The notes under the pieces were generated by a model. It was not told the DNA's origin. It saw only the letters and a program-made list of their open reading frames with translations, and ran no database searches. Below, in pieces: positions 1 through 7,328 of a DNA stretch of 10,584 nt. Every line of letters starts with the position of its first letter. The stretch's first letter is position 1. A program made the position numbers and the translations under genes. The stretch is from CBDUBU01 sp965365465 (GTDB lineage: Bacteria; Bacteroidota; Rhodothermia; Rhodothermales; DASSAV01): the NCBI GenBank assembly GCA_965365465.1, contig CBDUBU010000135.1:1-10584 (forward strand). The letters run 5' to 3'.

Positions 1-877
1 AATGTTCGAGATGGATGTGGAAGTCGAAATAAACAAGCGCGTTTTCGATTACGACCAGATCATCATCTGCGGGCCTGTTTTCCCTCACGAGGTAGCCGGG
101 TTCTCAGGCGGCAACAAGTATTTCTTTCCCGGCATCAGCGGCCCGGAGGTGATCAATTTCACACACTGGCTGGGAGCCTTGATCACGAGCTACGACATCA
201 TCGGCGCCAAGTATACCCCTGTGCGCGCCGTGATCGACAAAGCAGCCTCCTATATCGACCGTCCCAAGCTTTGTTTTTGCATGGTTGTCGATGAAAAGGG
301 ACTCGCTGGTCTGTATATCGGAGAGCCTGAAGATGCCTGGTCCAGCGCAGCCGACCTTTCGGCGCAGGTTCATGTCAAGTACGTTGATAAGCCCTACCAC
401 AAGATCCTGTCCGTGATGCCCCATATGTATGACGACATCTGGACAGGCGCAAAGGGAATGTACAAACTGGAACCCGTTGCCGCCGACGGCGGCGAGGTCA
501 TCATTTATGCTCCCCACATCTCGGAAATCTCATACACGCACGGAGCGGTCATCGAGGAGATAGGCTATCATGTGCGCGACTACTTCACAAAGCAGTGGGA
601 CCGGTTTCAGCACTATCCCTGGGGCGTCCTGGCTCACTCCACACACCTGCGCGGCAACGGCACGTATGAGGACGGTGTAGAGCGCCCGCGCGTCCAGGTG
701 ACCCTTGCCACGCAAATAGCACAGGAGCGGTGCAAGCGGATCAATCTCGGCTATCGTGACCCGGCCACGATCAACCCGGAAGAGTGGGCCGGGCGCGAAG
801 AGGAAGGAATCCTGATGGTTCCACACGCAGGCCAGATTCTGTACCGGCTCAAGGAAAAAACGGAAGCGCCGGTCTGA
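1..877 (+). CDS. LarA-family (DUF2088) nickel-pincer hydroxy-acid racemase/epimerase, 5' end missing
   Basis: The reading frame is open from the left edge and ends in TGA; about 291 residues are present. The LarA family is about 425-435 residues, so roughly 145 N-terminal residues lie outside and the ATG at base 2 is probably internal. The match rests on the motif HEVAGFSGGNK at residues 29-39 (numbered from that ATG), followed by H55. The spacing His-10-Lys-16-His equals that of H174, K184 and H200 of Lactobacillus plantarum lactate racemase, where Lys carries the nickel-pincer nucleotide and the last His binds nickel. K151 in TGAKGMYK falls near the place of LarA K298. Family members racemise or epimerise alpha-hydroxy acids (lactate, malate, gluconate) in the cytoplasm and need LarB, LarC and LarE for cofactor synthesis; none of those is in the window. 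The substrate cannot be read from sequence. The gnd neighbour, 88 bases downstream, makes a sugar acid plausible. Family sure, substrate unknown. Confidence 0.88.
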   Translation, partial: MFEMDVEVEINKRVFDYDQIIICGPVFPHEVAGFSGGNKYFFPGISGPEVINFTHWLGALITSYDIIGAKYTPVRAVIDKAASYIDRPKLCFCMVVDEKGLAGLYIGEPEDAWSSAADLSAQVHVKYVDKPYHKILSVMPHMYDDIWTGAKGMYKLEPVAADGGEVIIYAPHISEISYTHGAVIEEIGYHVRDYFTKQWDRFQHYPWGVLAHSTHLRGNGTYEDGVERPRVQVTLATQIAQERCKRINLGYRDPATINPEEWAGREEEGILMVPHAGQILYRLKEKTEAPV

Positions 878-954
878 GCGCTGCCTGTTCACCCATTACC
901 AGGGCGCCGGCGCTGGCAAGACAGGATTAGTTCGGCGCCCATCCCAACATGACG

Positions 955-961
955 AAAGAGG
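955..961 (+). promoter_or_regulatory. Shine-Dalgarno site of gnd
   Basis: AAAGAGG lies four bases before the ATG at 966. It is the clearest ribosome binding site in the window and supports that start; the Rossmann glycine motif begins within ten residues of it. Confidence 0.6.
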
Positions 962-965
962 ATTT

Positions 966-2423
966 ATGCCTGAAGCAACTGCCGACATAGGGCTGATTGG
1001 CCTGGCCGTTATGGGCCGCAACCTGGCCCTCAACATGAACGATCATGGTTTTACCGTAGCCGTCTGGAACCTGGAAACAAACTGGGTAGATTCGTTTCTC
1101 GAAGAGGATGCCAGAGGCTCCAACATCATCGGAACTCATACGCTCAAGGATCTGATTGGCACGTTGAAGCGCCCCCGGAGGGTGATGATGATGATCCAGG
1201 CCGGCAAGCCGGTTGACATCGTGATTGACCAGTTGATTCCGCTGCTCGAACCGGGAGACATCATCATCGACGGGGGCAACAGCCACTTTCCGGACACCGA
1301 GCGCCGGATGAAGAAAGTCGAAGAGCATGGTCTGCTTTACATCGGAACCGGCGTATCGGGCGGTGAAGAAGGCGCTCGTCTGGGTCCCTCGCTCATGCCG
1401 GGCGGATCGCCGGAAGCATGGCCTGCCATCAAACCCATCTTTCAGGCGATCGCCGCGAAGGTTGATACGGGCGAACCCTGCTGCGACTGGGTTGGCGAGG
1501 GCGGCGCCGGCCACTTCGTCAAGATGGTCCACAACGGCATCGAATACGGAGACATGCAGCTCATCTGTGAAGCCTACCAGCTCATGAAAGACGGCCTGGG
1601 CATGAACTACGACGAGATGCACGACGTATTTGCGGCCTGGAACCGCGGCGTTCTGGACAGCTACCTCATCGAGATCACGCGGGACATCATGGGCTTCCGC
1701 GATGAGGATGGAACTCCCGTTGTCGAGAAAATTCTGGATCGCGCGGGCCAGAAAGGAACCGGCAAATGGACCGTTCAGACGGCGCTCGACCTGGGGCTTC
1801 CGGTCACGCTCATCAGCGAAGCGGTTTTCAGCCGCGCTCTGTCAGCGCTGAAGGACGAGCGGGTTGCTGCCAGCGAAAAACTGCGGGGACCGAAACCCGA
1901 CTTTCAGGGCGATCAAAAGGCTTTTGTCGAGCAGATCAAACAGGCGCTCTATGCATCCAAAATAGTGAGCTATGCCCAAGGCTTCATGATGATGCGGGAA
2001 GCGGCGAAAGAATATGGATGGAACCTCAACTATGGAGGCATCGCCTTGATGTGGCGCGGCGGGTGCATTATCCGCAGCCGGTTCCTGGGCAATATACGCG
2101 ATGCTTTTGATCGCAATCCGGATATTCAGAATCTGCTGCTGGACCCCTTCTTCATAGAGGCTGTTGACGAAAACCAGAAAGGCTGGCGCAACGTCGTTGC
2201 AGCGGCAGCGGGCATGGGCATTCCGGTTCCGGCCTTTTCAAGCGCTCTGGCCTTTTATGACGGCTACCGCACCGCCCGCCTGCCTGCCAACCTGTTGCAG
2301 GCTCAGCGCGACTACTTCGGCGCGCACACCTACGAGCGCGTAGACCGCCCGCGCGGCGAGTTCTTTCATACAAACTGGACTGGACACGGTGGAGAAGTAA
2401 CCTCCGGTACGTATACAGCCTGA
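966..2423 (+). CDS. gnd: 6-phosphogluconate dehydrogenase, decarboxylating
   Basis: It oxidises and decarboxylates 6-phosphogluconate to ribulose 5-phosphate with NAD(P), the last oxidative step of the pentose phosphate pathway, in the cytosol. The protein has 485 residues, a full-length long-form enzyme (usual 468-482) with a short extra tail. The Rossmann motif GLAVMGRN covers 12-19. The family substrate motifs are intact: DGGNS at 102-106, GVSGGEEGA at 129-137 with the conserved Ser131, and KMVHNGIEYGD at 186-196 with the catalytic Lys186 and Glu193 pair plus His189 and Asn190. KGTGKW is at 263-268. Arg448 and His454 in the C-terminal segment AQRDYFGAH complete the site across the dimer. 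After the second beta strand the enzyme reads WNLETNW (34-40), where relatives such as E. coli have Asn-Arg-Ser-Arg-Glu-Lys, so coenzyme preference may differ from the usual NADP. Its neighbours are a LarA-type epimerase upstream and a phosphofructokinase 98 bases downstream. Confidence 0.97.
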   Translation: MPEATADIGLIGLAVMGRNLALNMNDHGFTVAVWNLETNWVDSFLEEDARGSNIIGTHTLKDLIGTLKRPRRVMMMIQAGKPVDIVIDQLIPLLEPGDIIIDGGNSHFPDTERRMKKVEEHGLLYIGTGVSGGEEGARLGPSLMPGGSPEAWPAIKPIFQAIAAKVDTGEPCCDWVGEGGAGHFVKMVHNGIEYGDMQLICEAYQLMKDGLGMNYDEMHDVFAAWNRGVLDSYLIEITRDIMGFRDEDGTPVVEKILDRAGQKGTGKWTVQTALDLGLPVTLISEAVFSRALSALKDERVAASEKLRGPKPDFQGDQKAFVEQIKQALYASKIVSYAQGFMMMREAAKEYGWNLNYGGIALMWRGGCIIRSRFLGNIRDAFDRNPDIQNLLLDPFFIEAVDENQKGWRNVVAAAAGMGIPVPAFSSALAFYDGYRTARLPANLLQAQRDYFGAHTYERVDRPRGEFFHTNWTGHGGEVTSGTYTA

Positions 2424-2427
2424 CCCC

Positions 2428-2448
2428 TGCAGCCGTCTACCGGCTGTA
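2428..2448 (+). terminator. Short hairpin just after gnd, possible weak terminator
   Basis: TGCAGCCG and CGGCTGTA form an 8-bp stem with one G-U pair and a 5-base loop, starting five bases after the gnd stop codon. Only a scattered T-rich stretch (CTATCCTTT) follows, so it is at best a weak terminator; it may instead protect the 3' end of the upstream mRNA or mean nothing. Confidence 0.3.
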
Positions 2449-2521
2449 CTATCCTTTCAGATCGCCGGGCGGCCAGCGCACCTGTGAGCTTTCCGTCACA
2501 CCATTACTCCTACAAGACCGT

Positions 2522-3814
2522 ATGGCAAAAAATAAAAACGTGGTGATCGCCCAGTCTGGCGGCCCCACTCCCGTCATCAACAATACACTCAGAGGCATCA
2601 TCGATACCTGCCGGATGTACCCGGAGACGTTTGGTACGATCTACGCAGGCAATCACGGCATAGAAGGCGTGCTCAAAGAGGAGCTTATCGACCTGAGCGC
2701 ACAGGACGAGGATGAAATCGCGCTGCTGCGTACGACACCTGCCGCAGGTTCCATCGGCACGTGCCGCTACAAGCTGAAAAAGAACCAGGAAGCCGACTTC
2801 GACCGGGTCATCGAGATATTCAAGGCCCACAACATCGGTTACTTTTTTTACATCGGCGGCAACGACTCAATGGATACCGCGCATAAGATCAGCAACCTTG
2901 CGCACGAAAGAGGGCTGGACCTCATCGGCACAGGCGGCCCTAAAACCATTGACAATGACGTTGGGGACTCCGAGTTCAAGCTGATCGACCATACCCCCGG
3001 CTATGGAAGCGTCGCGCGGTACTGGGCGAATATCGTTCAGAATGCCAACGAAGAAAATGCCGGTTCTGCGCCGGCTGATCCGGTGCTCGTTCTTCAGGCA
3101 ATGGGCCGCAAGATCGGATACATCCCTGCCGCCGCCCGGCTGGCCGATCCAAAGCGGGAATTGCCCCTTCAGATCTATCTGACGGAGTCCGGCGTCAGCC
3201 TTGAAGAACTTGCCGACAACGTGAACGATGAACTGCGGCGCAGCGGGCGGTGCATTGTTGTCGTCAGCGAAGGCTTTGATGTGGGCAGCGTAGGCGAGGT
3301 GAAAGATGCCTTCGGACACACCTCGTTCGGCAGCAGTGAAACCACCGTCGAGCAGTCCATCGTCAACTATCTCAACGGCAAGGGACTTGCTGCACGCGGC
3401 GCTGCACGAGGAAATGTGATGGGCACCGACCAGCGCGACACCATGATTTATGCCTCCACCGTGGATCTGGACGAAGCCTACCGCCTCGGACAGAAGGCAG
3501 CGTTGATTGCACAGAGCGGTGAGAATGGATACATGTCCACCATTCTGCGTCACCCAGGGCCTATCTATTCGGTGTATTACGATAAAACGCCGCTGGAAAA
3601 GGTAGCCAATTCGGAGCGGACCTTTCCCGAAGCATGGATTGCCGAGAACCGCCGCGATGTCACCGACGGTTTCATCGACTACGTGCGACCGCTGATTGGC
3701 GAGGACTGGGTAAGCGTCCCGCTTATCAACGGACGCCAGCGCTTTGCGCGAATCAAGAAGATTTTCGCAGAGAAAAAATGCAAACCTTATACGCCGCAAG
3801 CCTACAACAAGTAA
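2522..3814 (+). CDS. pfp: 6-phosphofructokinase, probably pyrophosphate-dependent
   Basis: It phosphorylates fructose 6-phosphate to fructose 1,6-bisphosphate in the cytosol, probably reversibly with pyrophosphate. The protein has 430 residues, the range of single-domain PPi-type enzymes and longer than the roughly 320-residue ATP-type of E. coli. The phosphoryl-donor loop QSGGPTPVIN is at 11-20. GGNDS at 112-116 has Asp where ATP enzymes have the second Gly of GGDGS, and PKTIDND at 140-146 has Lys where ATP enzymes have Gly; these are the two classic PPi markers. TIDND holds the catalytic Asp, and MGRKIGY (194-200) is the sugar-phosphate-binding segment. The Asn in GGNDS, in place of the more common Asp, is notable but is not by itself evidence against function. 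No Shine-Dalgarno sequence precedes the ATG; the start is fixed by the closeness of the donor loop and the absence of an upstream in-frame ATG. Some PPi enzymes also use sedoheptulose 7-phosphate, which would fit the gnd neighbour. Symbol by function only. Confidence 0.92.
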   Translation: MAKNKNVVIAQSGGPTPVINNTLRGIIDTCRMYPETFGTIYAGNHGIEGVLKEELIDLSAQDEDEIALLRTTPAAGSIGTCRYKLKKNQEADFDRVIEIFKAHNIGYFFYIGGNDSMDTAHKISNLAHERGLDLIGTGGPKTIDNDVGDSEFKLIDHTPGYGSVARYWANIVQNANEENAGSAPADPVLVLQAMGRKIGYIPAAARLADPKRELPLQIYLTESGVSLEELADNVNDELRRSGRCIVVVSEGFDVGSVGEVKDAFGHTSFGSSETTVEQSIVNYLNGKGLAARGAARGNVMGTDQRDTMIYASTVDLDEAYRLGQKAALIAQSGENGYMSTILRHPGPIYSVYYDKTPLEKVANSERTFPEAWIAENRRDVTDGFIDYVRPLIGEDWVSVPLINGRQRFARIKKIFAEKKCKPYTPQAYNK

Positions 3815-3864
3815 ACGCCCCTTGCGGCTAACGCAATCACGCCAAGCAGTCAGAGAAAAACACC

Positions 3865-4773
3865 ATGCCTGATAAAGCCATTGCCCATGCTGATCCAGTC
3901 CAGATCCTGAAGGATCTGCAACCCGAACATGAGTTCTTCATCGGAATCGACTCCGACGGATGCGCCTTCGATACGATGGAGATCAAACATAAGGAGTGCT
4001 TCTGCCCGAACACCATCAAATACTGGGATCTCCAGGCCGCCAGCAAATATGTCCGCGAAGCATGGGACTTCGTGAACCTGTATTCCAAGCAGCGTGGCGT
4101 CAATCGCTTTCCGGCGCTGGTTTCCGTTCTCGACCTGCTGCGCGACCGTAAGGAAGTGCAGGCGCGCGGCGTTAAGGTTCACGAGGTTCCGGCGCTCCGG
4201 CAATGGATCAAGGAGGAAACCAAGCTGGGCAACCCGGCGCTCCGGAAGAAAGTGGAAGAGACTCAGGACGAAGAACTCACGCGCGTGCTTGCCTGGAGCG
4301 ATGCAATCAATGCCACCGTGACCGACATGGTGTACGGCGTCCCGCCTTTTCCCCTCGTTCGTGAATCGCTGGATAAGGCGAGGCCGCACGCCGACATGAT
4401 CGTGGTATCACAGACGCCCATGGAAGCCCTGGAGCGCGAGTGGGAAGAGCATAATCTGGACGGCTATGTTCGCGTTATCGCAGGTCAGGAACGCGGCACC
4501 AAAACAGAGCACCTGAAGTTCGCCGCAGGCGGGAAGTATCCCAAAGAGAAGATCCTCATGATCGGCGATGCCTACGGCGACTTGAAAGCCGCTCAGGGCG
4601 TAGATGCGCTGTTCTATCCGATTCTTCCCGGCCGAGAAGAGGAATCATGGCAGCGTTTCCATGACGAAGCGCTTGACAAGTTCTTCAACGGAAGCTATGC
4701 GGGTTCGTATCAGGAGGGTTTGATGCAAGAGCTTGCAAACGCACTGCCCGATACGCCCCCCTGGAAGAAATAG
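3865..4773 (+). CDS. HAD-superfamily hydrolase, probable phosphatase of unknown substrate
   Basis: The 302-residue protein has all the HAD motifs in order. Motif I, IDSDGCAFD, supplies the nucleophile Asp29 and general acid Asp31. Motif II is VSQT with Ser182, motif III is one of the lysines at 224-229, and motif IV is GDAYGD at 234-239, which binds Mg. About 150 residues between motifs I and II form a large, mostly charged and probably helical cap of the C1 type, which sets the substrate in this superfamily. No signal peptide or membrane segment is visible, so it should be cytosolic. It is the last gene of the plus-strand set, 50 bases after the phosphofructokinase, and is followed by a strong hairpin terminator. 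Context suggests a sugar-phosphate or sugar-acid-phosphate substrate, but that is inference. A phosphoglycolate-type or repair phosphatase is equally possible. Confidence 0.85.
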   Translation: MPDKAIAHADPVQILKDLQPEHEFFIGIDSDGCAFDTMEIKHKECFCPNTIKYWDLQAASKYVREAWDFVNLYSKQRGVNRFPALVSVLDLLRDRKEVQARGVKVHEVPALRQWIKEETKLGNPALRKKVEETQDEELTRVLAWSDAINATVTDMVYGVPPFPLVRESLDKARPHADMIVVSQTPMEALEREWEEHNLDGYVRVIAGQERGTKTEHLKFAAGGKYPKEKILMIGDAYGDLKAAQGVDALFYPILPGREEESWQRFHDEALDKFFNGSYAGSYQEGLMQELANALPDTPPWKK

Positions 4774-4793
4774 CACACATTTATCCTGTGAAC

Positions 4794-4833
4794 GGAAAAG
4801 GCGACGCCTCGGTAAAGGGGCGTCGCCTTTTCC
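4794..4833. terminator. Bidirectional intrinsic terminator between convergent gene sets
   Basis: A perfect 15-bp inverted repeat has arms at 4794-4808 and 4819-4833 (GGAAAAGGCGACGCC and its complement) around a 10-base loop. The arms contain AAAA on the left and TTTT on the right of a GC-rich core, so transcripts from either strand end in a GC stem and a U-run. It lies 20 bases after the HAD stop codon and 16 bases beyond the stop of the convergent enolase-superfamily gene. Confidence 0.9.
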
Positions 4834-4849
4834 ATGCTGAATGCTGCCG

Positions 4850-6277
4850 CTACTTTTTATGCTCGAACATTGCCTCGTAGTGCGGCGAAGGAGCAAAGAT
4901 GCCTCCACTCAGCGCATAGTAGTCAGGGCCAAGCTGGAACGTGCCGTCTTTGGTCTGCGTCCACGGAGCGCCTGCATAGGGATGGTAAGAGACCATCTCC
5001 TCCCAGTTTTTGTAGTTCTGATGACCATTGGTTTCGAGCAGCCCCGTTCCAAGCCCCGGAAATGGCGCCAGCCTTGCCGCCACGTTTTTGTTCCAGTCTA
5101 CCAGAATCGGACTCACCGTCAGATCGGCGCAGAAGCAGGGCACGCCGCGCTCATGCGTCACCTGAGCAATTTTCATAGTCATGCTGAGCGTCTTTGCAAT
5201 AGCCTTGAGCGCGATAGCGCTGTAGCCCATCTCGATCCGCTTGAGCGCATCCTCATCCGTGTGCGCGCTCTCATCCGCCGCAATGCGAACGCCGAGATCC
5301 CGGACATCCTCCTCGTACGACTCCGGAAAAGGCTCTTCGATAATGGCAATCTGCTCGAAAGCGCCAATTTTACGCGCGTGTTCCAGTAACCGAAGCAACG
5401 CCTCCTTGCTTTCGTACCGGCCGTTGGCATCGAAATAGTAGGGCAGCTTTCCGTTGTGTGAATGCTCCGTCTCCATATGGCCGATAGCGGCATGAATGGC
5501 CGAGAGCCGATCCATATCCTTCTGCAACATCTCCTCCTGCGTTCCGGGCTGTCCGATCTTGATCTTCATAAAGAAGTATCCCTGCCGCGCCGCCTGCTCG
5601 ATCTCTTCGATAGGAATGGCATACGCCATCAAGGGAATGCTTGCCACCTCGTCATGGTGGTAAGCAAGCGCGGGGCGGTAGGCCGCCGGGATCATCTCGT
5701 CGAAGGTTTCAATCCCGTTCTCGTGCGCATAAAGCAACCATGCCGCGTTGTCGATCCCAACCAGCGCGTTGAGCGCGAAGGTCTTGCGCAGGTCCGGCTT
5801 ACCCGTGATGCGCTGCCCGTAGGCATAGACCTCGTCCAGCACATTGCCGAGAAGGTCAACGGGTGTATCAAAAGTTGACCCATCTACCATCTGGAGCGCT
5901 CGTTCGGTCAGGATATACATAAGCGCGTTGCCGCCGCTTTCCGAGTGGGCGGCAAAAACGTCAGCGTCAGACCAGAGCACGTTCTGTGTACACAGCCCGA
6001 TCTTGCGCGCGCCCGACTCGCTTCCCAGGAGCGCAACCGTCTGCCAGATCTCGGTCATATAGCCGCCCTTGAACCCGAAAGGACGCACCAGAGGCTCGCG
6101 CTCGAAGTTGGAATCAACCCTGTTAATCCTGACCGTCGCACCCGAACGATTCGCGTTGTTTCTCGCACCTGCCAAAACCGGCAGACCTGCCAGGTTGAGA
6201 AGACCTATCCCCCCGAGAGCACTCGATTTCTGAAGAAATGCACGTCTCGACACATAGTCCATGTTTCTGTCTTTCAT
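4850..6277 (-). CDS. Tat-exported enolase-superfamily enzyme (mandelate racemase/muconate lactonizing type)
   Basis: The superfamily abstracts a proton next to a carboxylate, giving racemases, epimerases, cycloisomerases and sugar-acid dehydratases. The 475-residue protein begins with a Tat signal: SRRAFLQ at 10-16, a hydrophobic stretch to about 35, then VLAGA, a likely signal peptidase site. The catalytic barrel is complete: KIK (Lys238, Lys240), metal ligands Asp283 in YFDANG, Glu314 or Glu315 in IIEEP, and Asp335-Glu336 in ADES, then Lys358 in ALKAIAK on the opposite face. A Lys on each side, with no His-Asp pair visible, resembles the muconate-lactonizing/dipeptide-epimerase branch more than the mandelate racemase branch. 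Export is unusual because most relatives are cytosolic. It is the last gene of the minus-strand operon, 17 bases after the TIM-barrel gene. Met6 (start at 6262) is an alternative start and would also keep the Tat motif. The substrate is unknown; the operon suggests a sugar acid. Confidence 0.88.
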   Translation of the reverse strand: MKDRNMDYVSRRAFLQKSSALGGIGLLNLAGLPVLAGARNNANRSGATVRINRVDSNFEREPLVRPFGFKGGYMTEIWQTVALLGSESGARKIGLCTQNVLWSDADVFAAHSESGGNALMYILTERALQMVDGSTFDTPVDLLGNVLDEVYAYGQRITGKPDLRKTFALNALVGIDNAAWLLYAHENGIETFDEMIPAAYRPALAYHHDEVASIPLMAYAIPIEEIEQAARQGYFFMKIKIGQPGTQEEMLQKDMDRLSAIHAAIGHMETEHSHNGKLPYYFDANGRYESKEALLRLLEHARKIGAFEQIAIIEEPFPESYEEDVRDLGVRIAADESAHTDEDALKRIEMGYSAIALKAIAKTLSMTMKIAQVTHERGVPCFCADLTVSPILVDWNKNVAARLAPFPGLGTGLLETNGHQNYKNWEEMVSYHPYAGAPWTQTKDGTFQLGPDYYALSGGIFAPSPHYEAMFEHKK

Positions 6278-6294
6278 AAGTAGACTTACAACGA

Positions 6295-7281
6295 TTATCT
6301 GGCCGCCGGAGGGGCAACCTTCATCATCGACCGGAGCGTTTCAACGTCTTTTCGCATCACAGCCACATACTGCCTCCTGCGTTCGGATACGTCCAGGCTC
6401 TCTTTGTCGCCCGGCAGCGGGTATTCATAATGGATCGACAGGGGACCTCTAAAACCAATTTCATTCAGGATGGCGAAGTATTGCTCGAAATCGACCATGC
6501 CTTCGCCCAGCGGCACACTTTCGCCGCGCCATCTACCTTCCCGCTTTTCCCACACAAAGTCCTTGATGCAGGCGCTTTTGATGAACGGCGCGATGAGATT
6601 CATCCCCAGCACCCAGGAGTTTCCTCCCTCAAGCACGGCGTGCCGGACATCATACTGACACCCGATATAGTGCGGGTTCAGGTCTTTGAGCAAAAGCCAC
6701 AGGTCCCATACCGGAGCGCCCACGCGCGTGCCGGCATGGTTCTGATATCCGCCGTGCAATCCATACCGTTCGTTCATGGCGGCCAGTTCCTCCATCTGCG
6801 GACGGTAAGCATCCAGGCTGCCCACGATGCCTTTCTTCGCGTCGTAGCTCAGGTAGCCCAATCGGTAGTGCGTGATGCCAAGACCTGCTGCCGTTCGGAG
6901 AATTGGTTCTGTATGCGGGTCGCGTGCATCTACAACGGCCGTCGTCATCATGGGCACGCTCAACCCTGCCTTGCGCACCGCCTCGACAGCCCTCGGCAGG
7001 TCATCCTCCACTCTCTCTGGAAGCACATGGCCGCCCGGCCGAACCGTAAGGTCTATGCCATCGAAACCAATGGCGGCGGCTGTTTCGGCCATGGCGTCAT
7101 ACTCCAGCCACTGAAGCTGCTTCGAGAACACACAGATGGCGCGCGGTTTTTCCGTAGACACGCCGGGTGTTCTTTCCATTCCCGGTATTCCCACGAGTGG
7201 AAACGCGCCGGCGGCAACCAGACCTGTCATGAACTGCCGTCGTGTCCAGTCTGTGGAAAAACCTCTTGTTCTGCTATCCAT
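6295..7281 (-). CDS. Tat-exported sugar phosphate isomerase/epimerase-type TIM barrel
   Basis: The protein belongs to the xylose isomerase-like/AP endonuclease 2 barrel family. From the chosen ATG it has 328 residues. This start puts a Tat motif (TRRQFM, 13-18) and hydrophobic segment at the N terminus and leaves 47 bases after the preceding gene. An in-frame ATG at 7371 would add 30 residues without signal character and overlap the neighbour, so I reject it; CGAG lies seven bases before the chosen start. Barrel motifs visible are GFDGIDL (72-78), YQNH (179-182), CQYDVRHA (208-215), IKDF (239-242) and HYEY (284-287). The His, Asp and Glu residues in these are the likely divalent-metal ligands. 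There is no clear Ala-x-Ala cleavage site, so it may stay membrane-anchored. Relatives act as sugar isomerases, epimerases or lyases on oxidised sugars, often beside Gfo/Idh oxidoreductases as here. The exact reaction is unknown. Confidence 0.86.
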   Translation of the reverse strand: MDSRTRGFSTDWTRRQFMTGLVAAGAFPLVGIPGMERTPGVSTEKPRAICVFSKQLQWLEYDAMAETAAAIGFDGIDLTVRPGGHVLPERVEDDLPRAVEAVRKAGLSVPMMTTAVVDARDPHTEPILRTAAGLGITHYRLGYLSYDAKKGIVGSLDAYRPQMEELAAMNERYGLHGGYQNHAGTRVGAPVWDLWLLLKDLNPHYIGCQYDVRHAVLEGGNSWVLGMNLIAPFIKSACIKDFVWEKREGRWRGESVPLGEGMVDFEQYFAILNEIGFRGPLSIHYEYPLPGDKESLDVSERRRQYVAVMRKDVETLRSMMKVAPPAAR

Positions 7282-7328
7282 GATTGATCTCGGAGCATAC
7301 ACCAATAGGTCCGCGCTTTCTACTTCCG

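Noticed and set aside
902..940. GC-rich 8-bp inverted repeat (902-909 and 933-940) and a 10-bp palindrome at 904-913 before gnd
   Set aside because: The loop is long, no T-run follows, and GC-rich palindromes of this size arise by chance here; neither a terminator nor an operator can be supported.
927..1622. 231-codon open frame antisense to gnd
   Set aside because: It is a shadow of gnd codon usage; it has no recognisable motif and would overlap the gnd ribosome binding site.
2424..2521. Possible promoter before the phosphofructokinase gene (TACTAT at 2447)
   Set aside because: It matches a -10 box at four of six positions, with no -35 element and no Bacteroidota-type -33/-7 pair at suitable spacing.
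2867..3799. 310-codon open frame antisense to the phosphofructokinase gene
   Set aside because: It lies wholly opposite a gene with intact family motifs, its translation shows no recognisable domain, and long antisense frames are expected at this GC content and codon bias.
3825..3840. Small inverted repeat TTGCG/CGCAA between the phosphofructokinase and HAD genes
   Set aside because: It is only a 5-bp stem with no U-tract, too weak to call.
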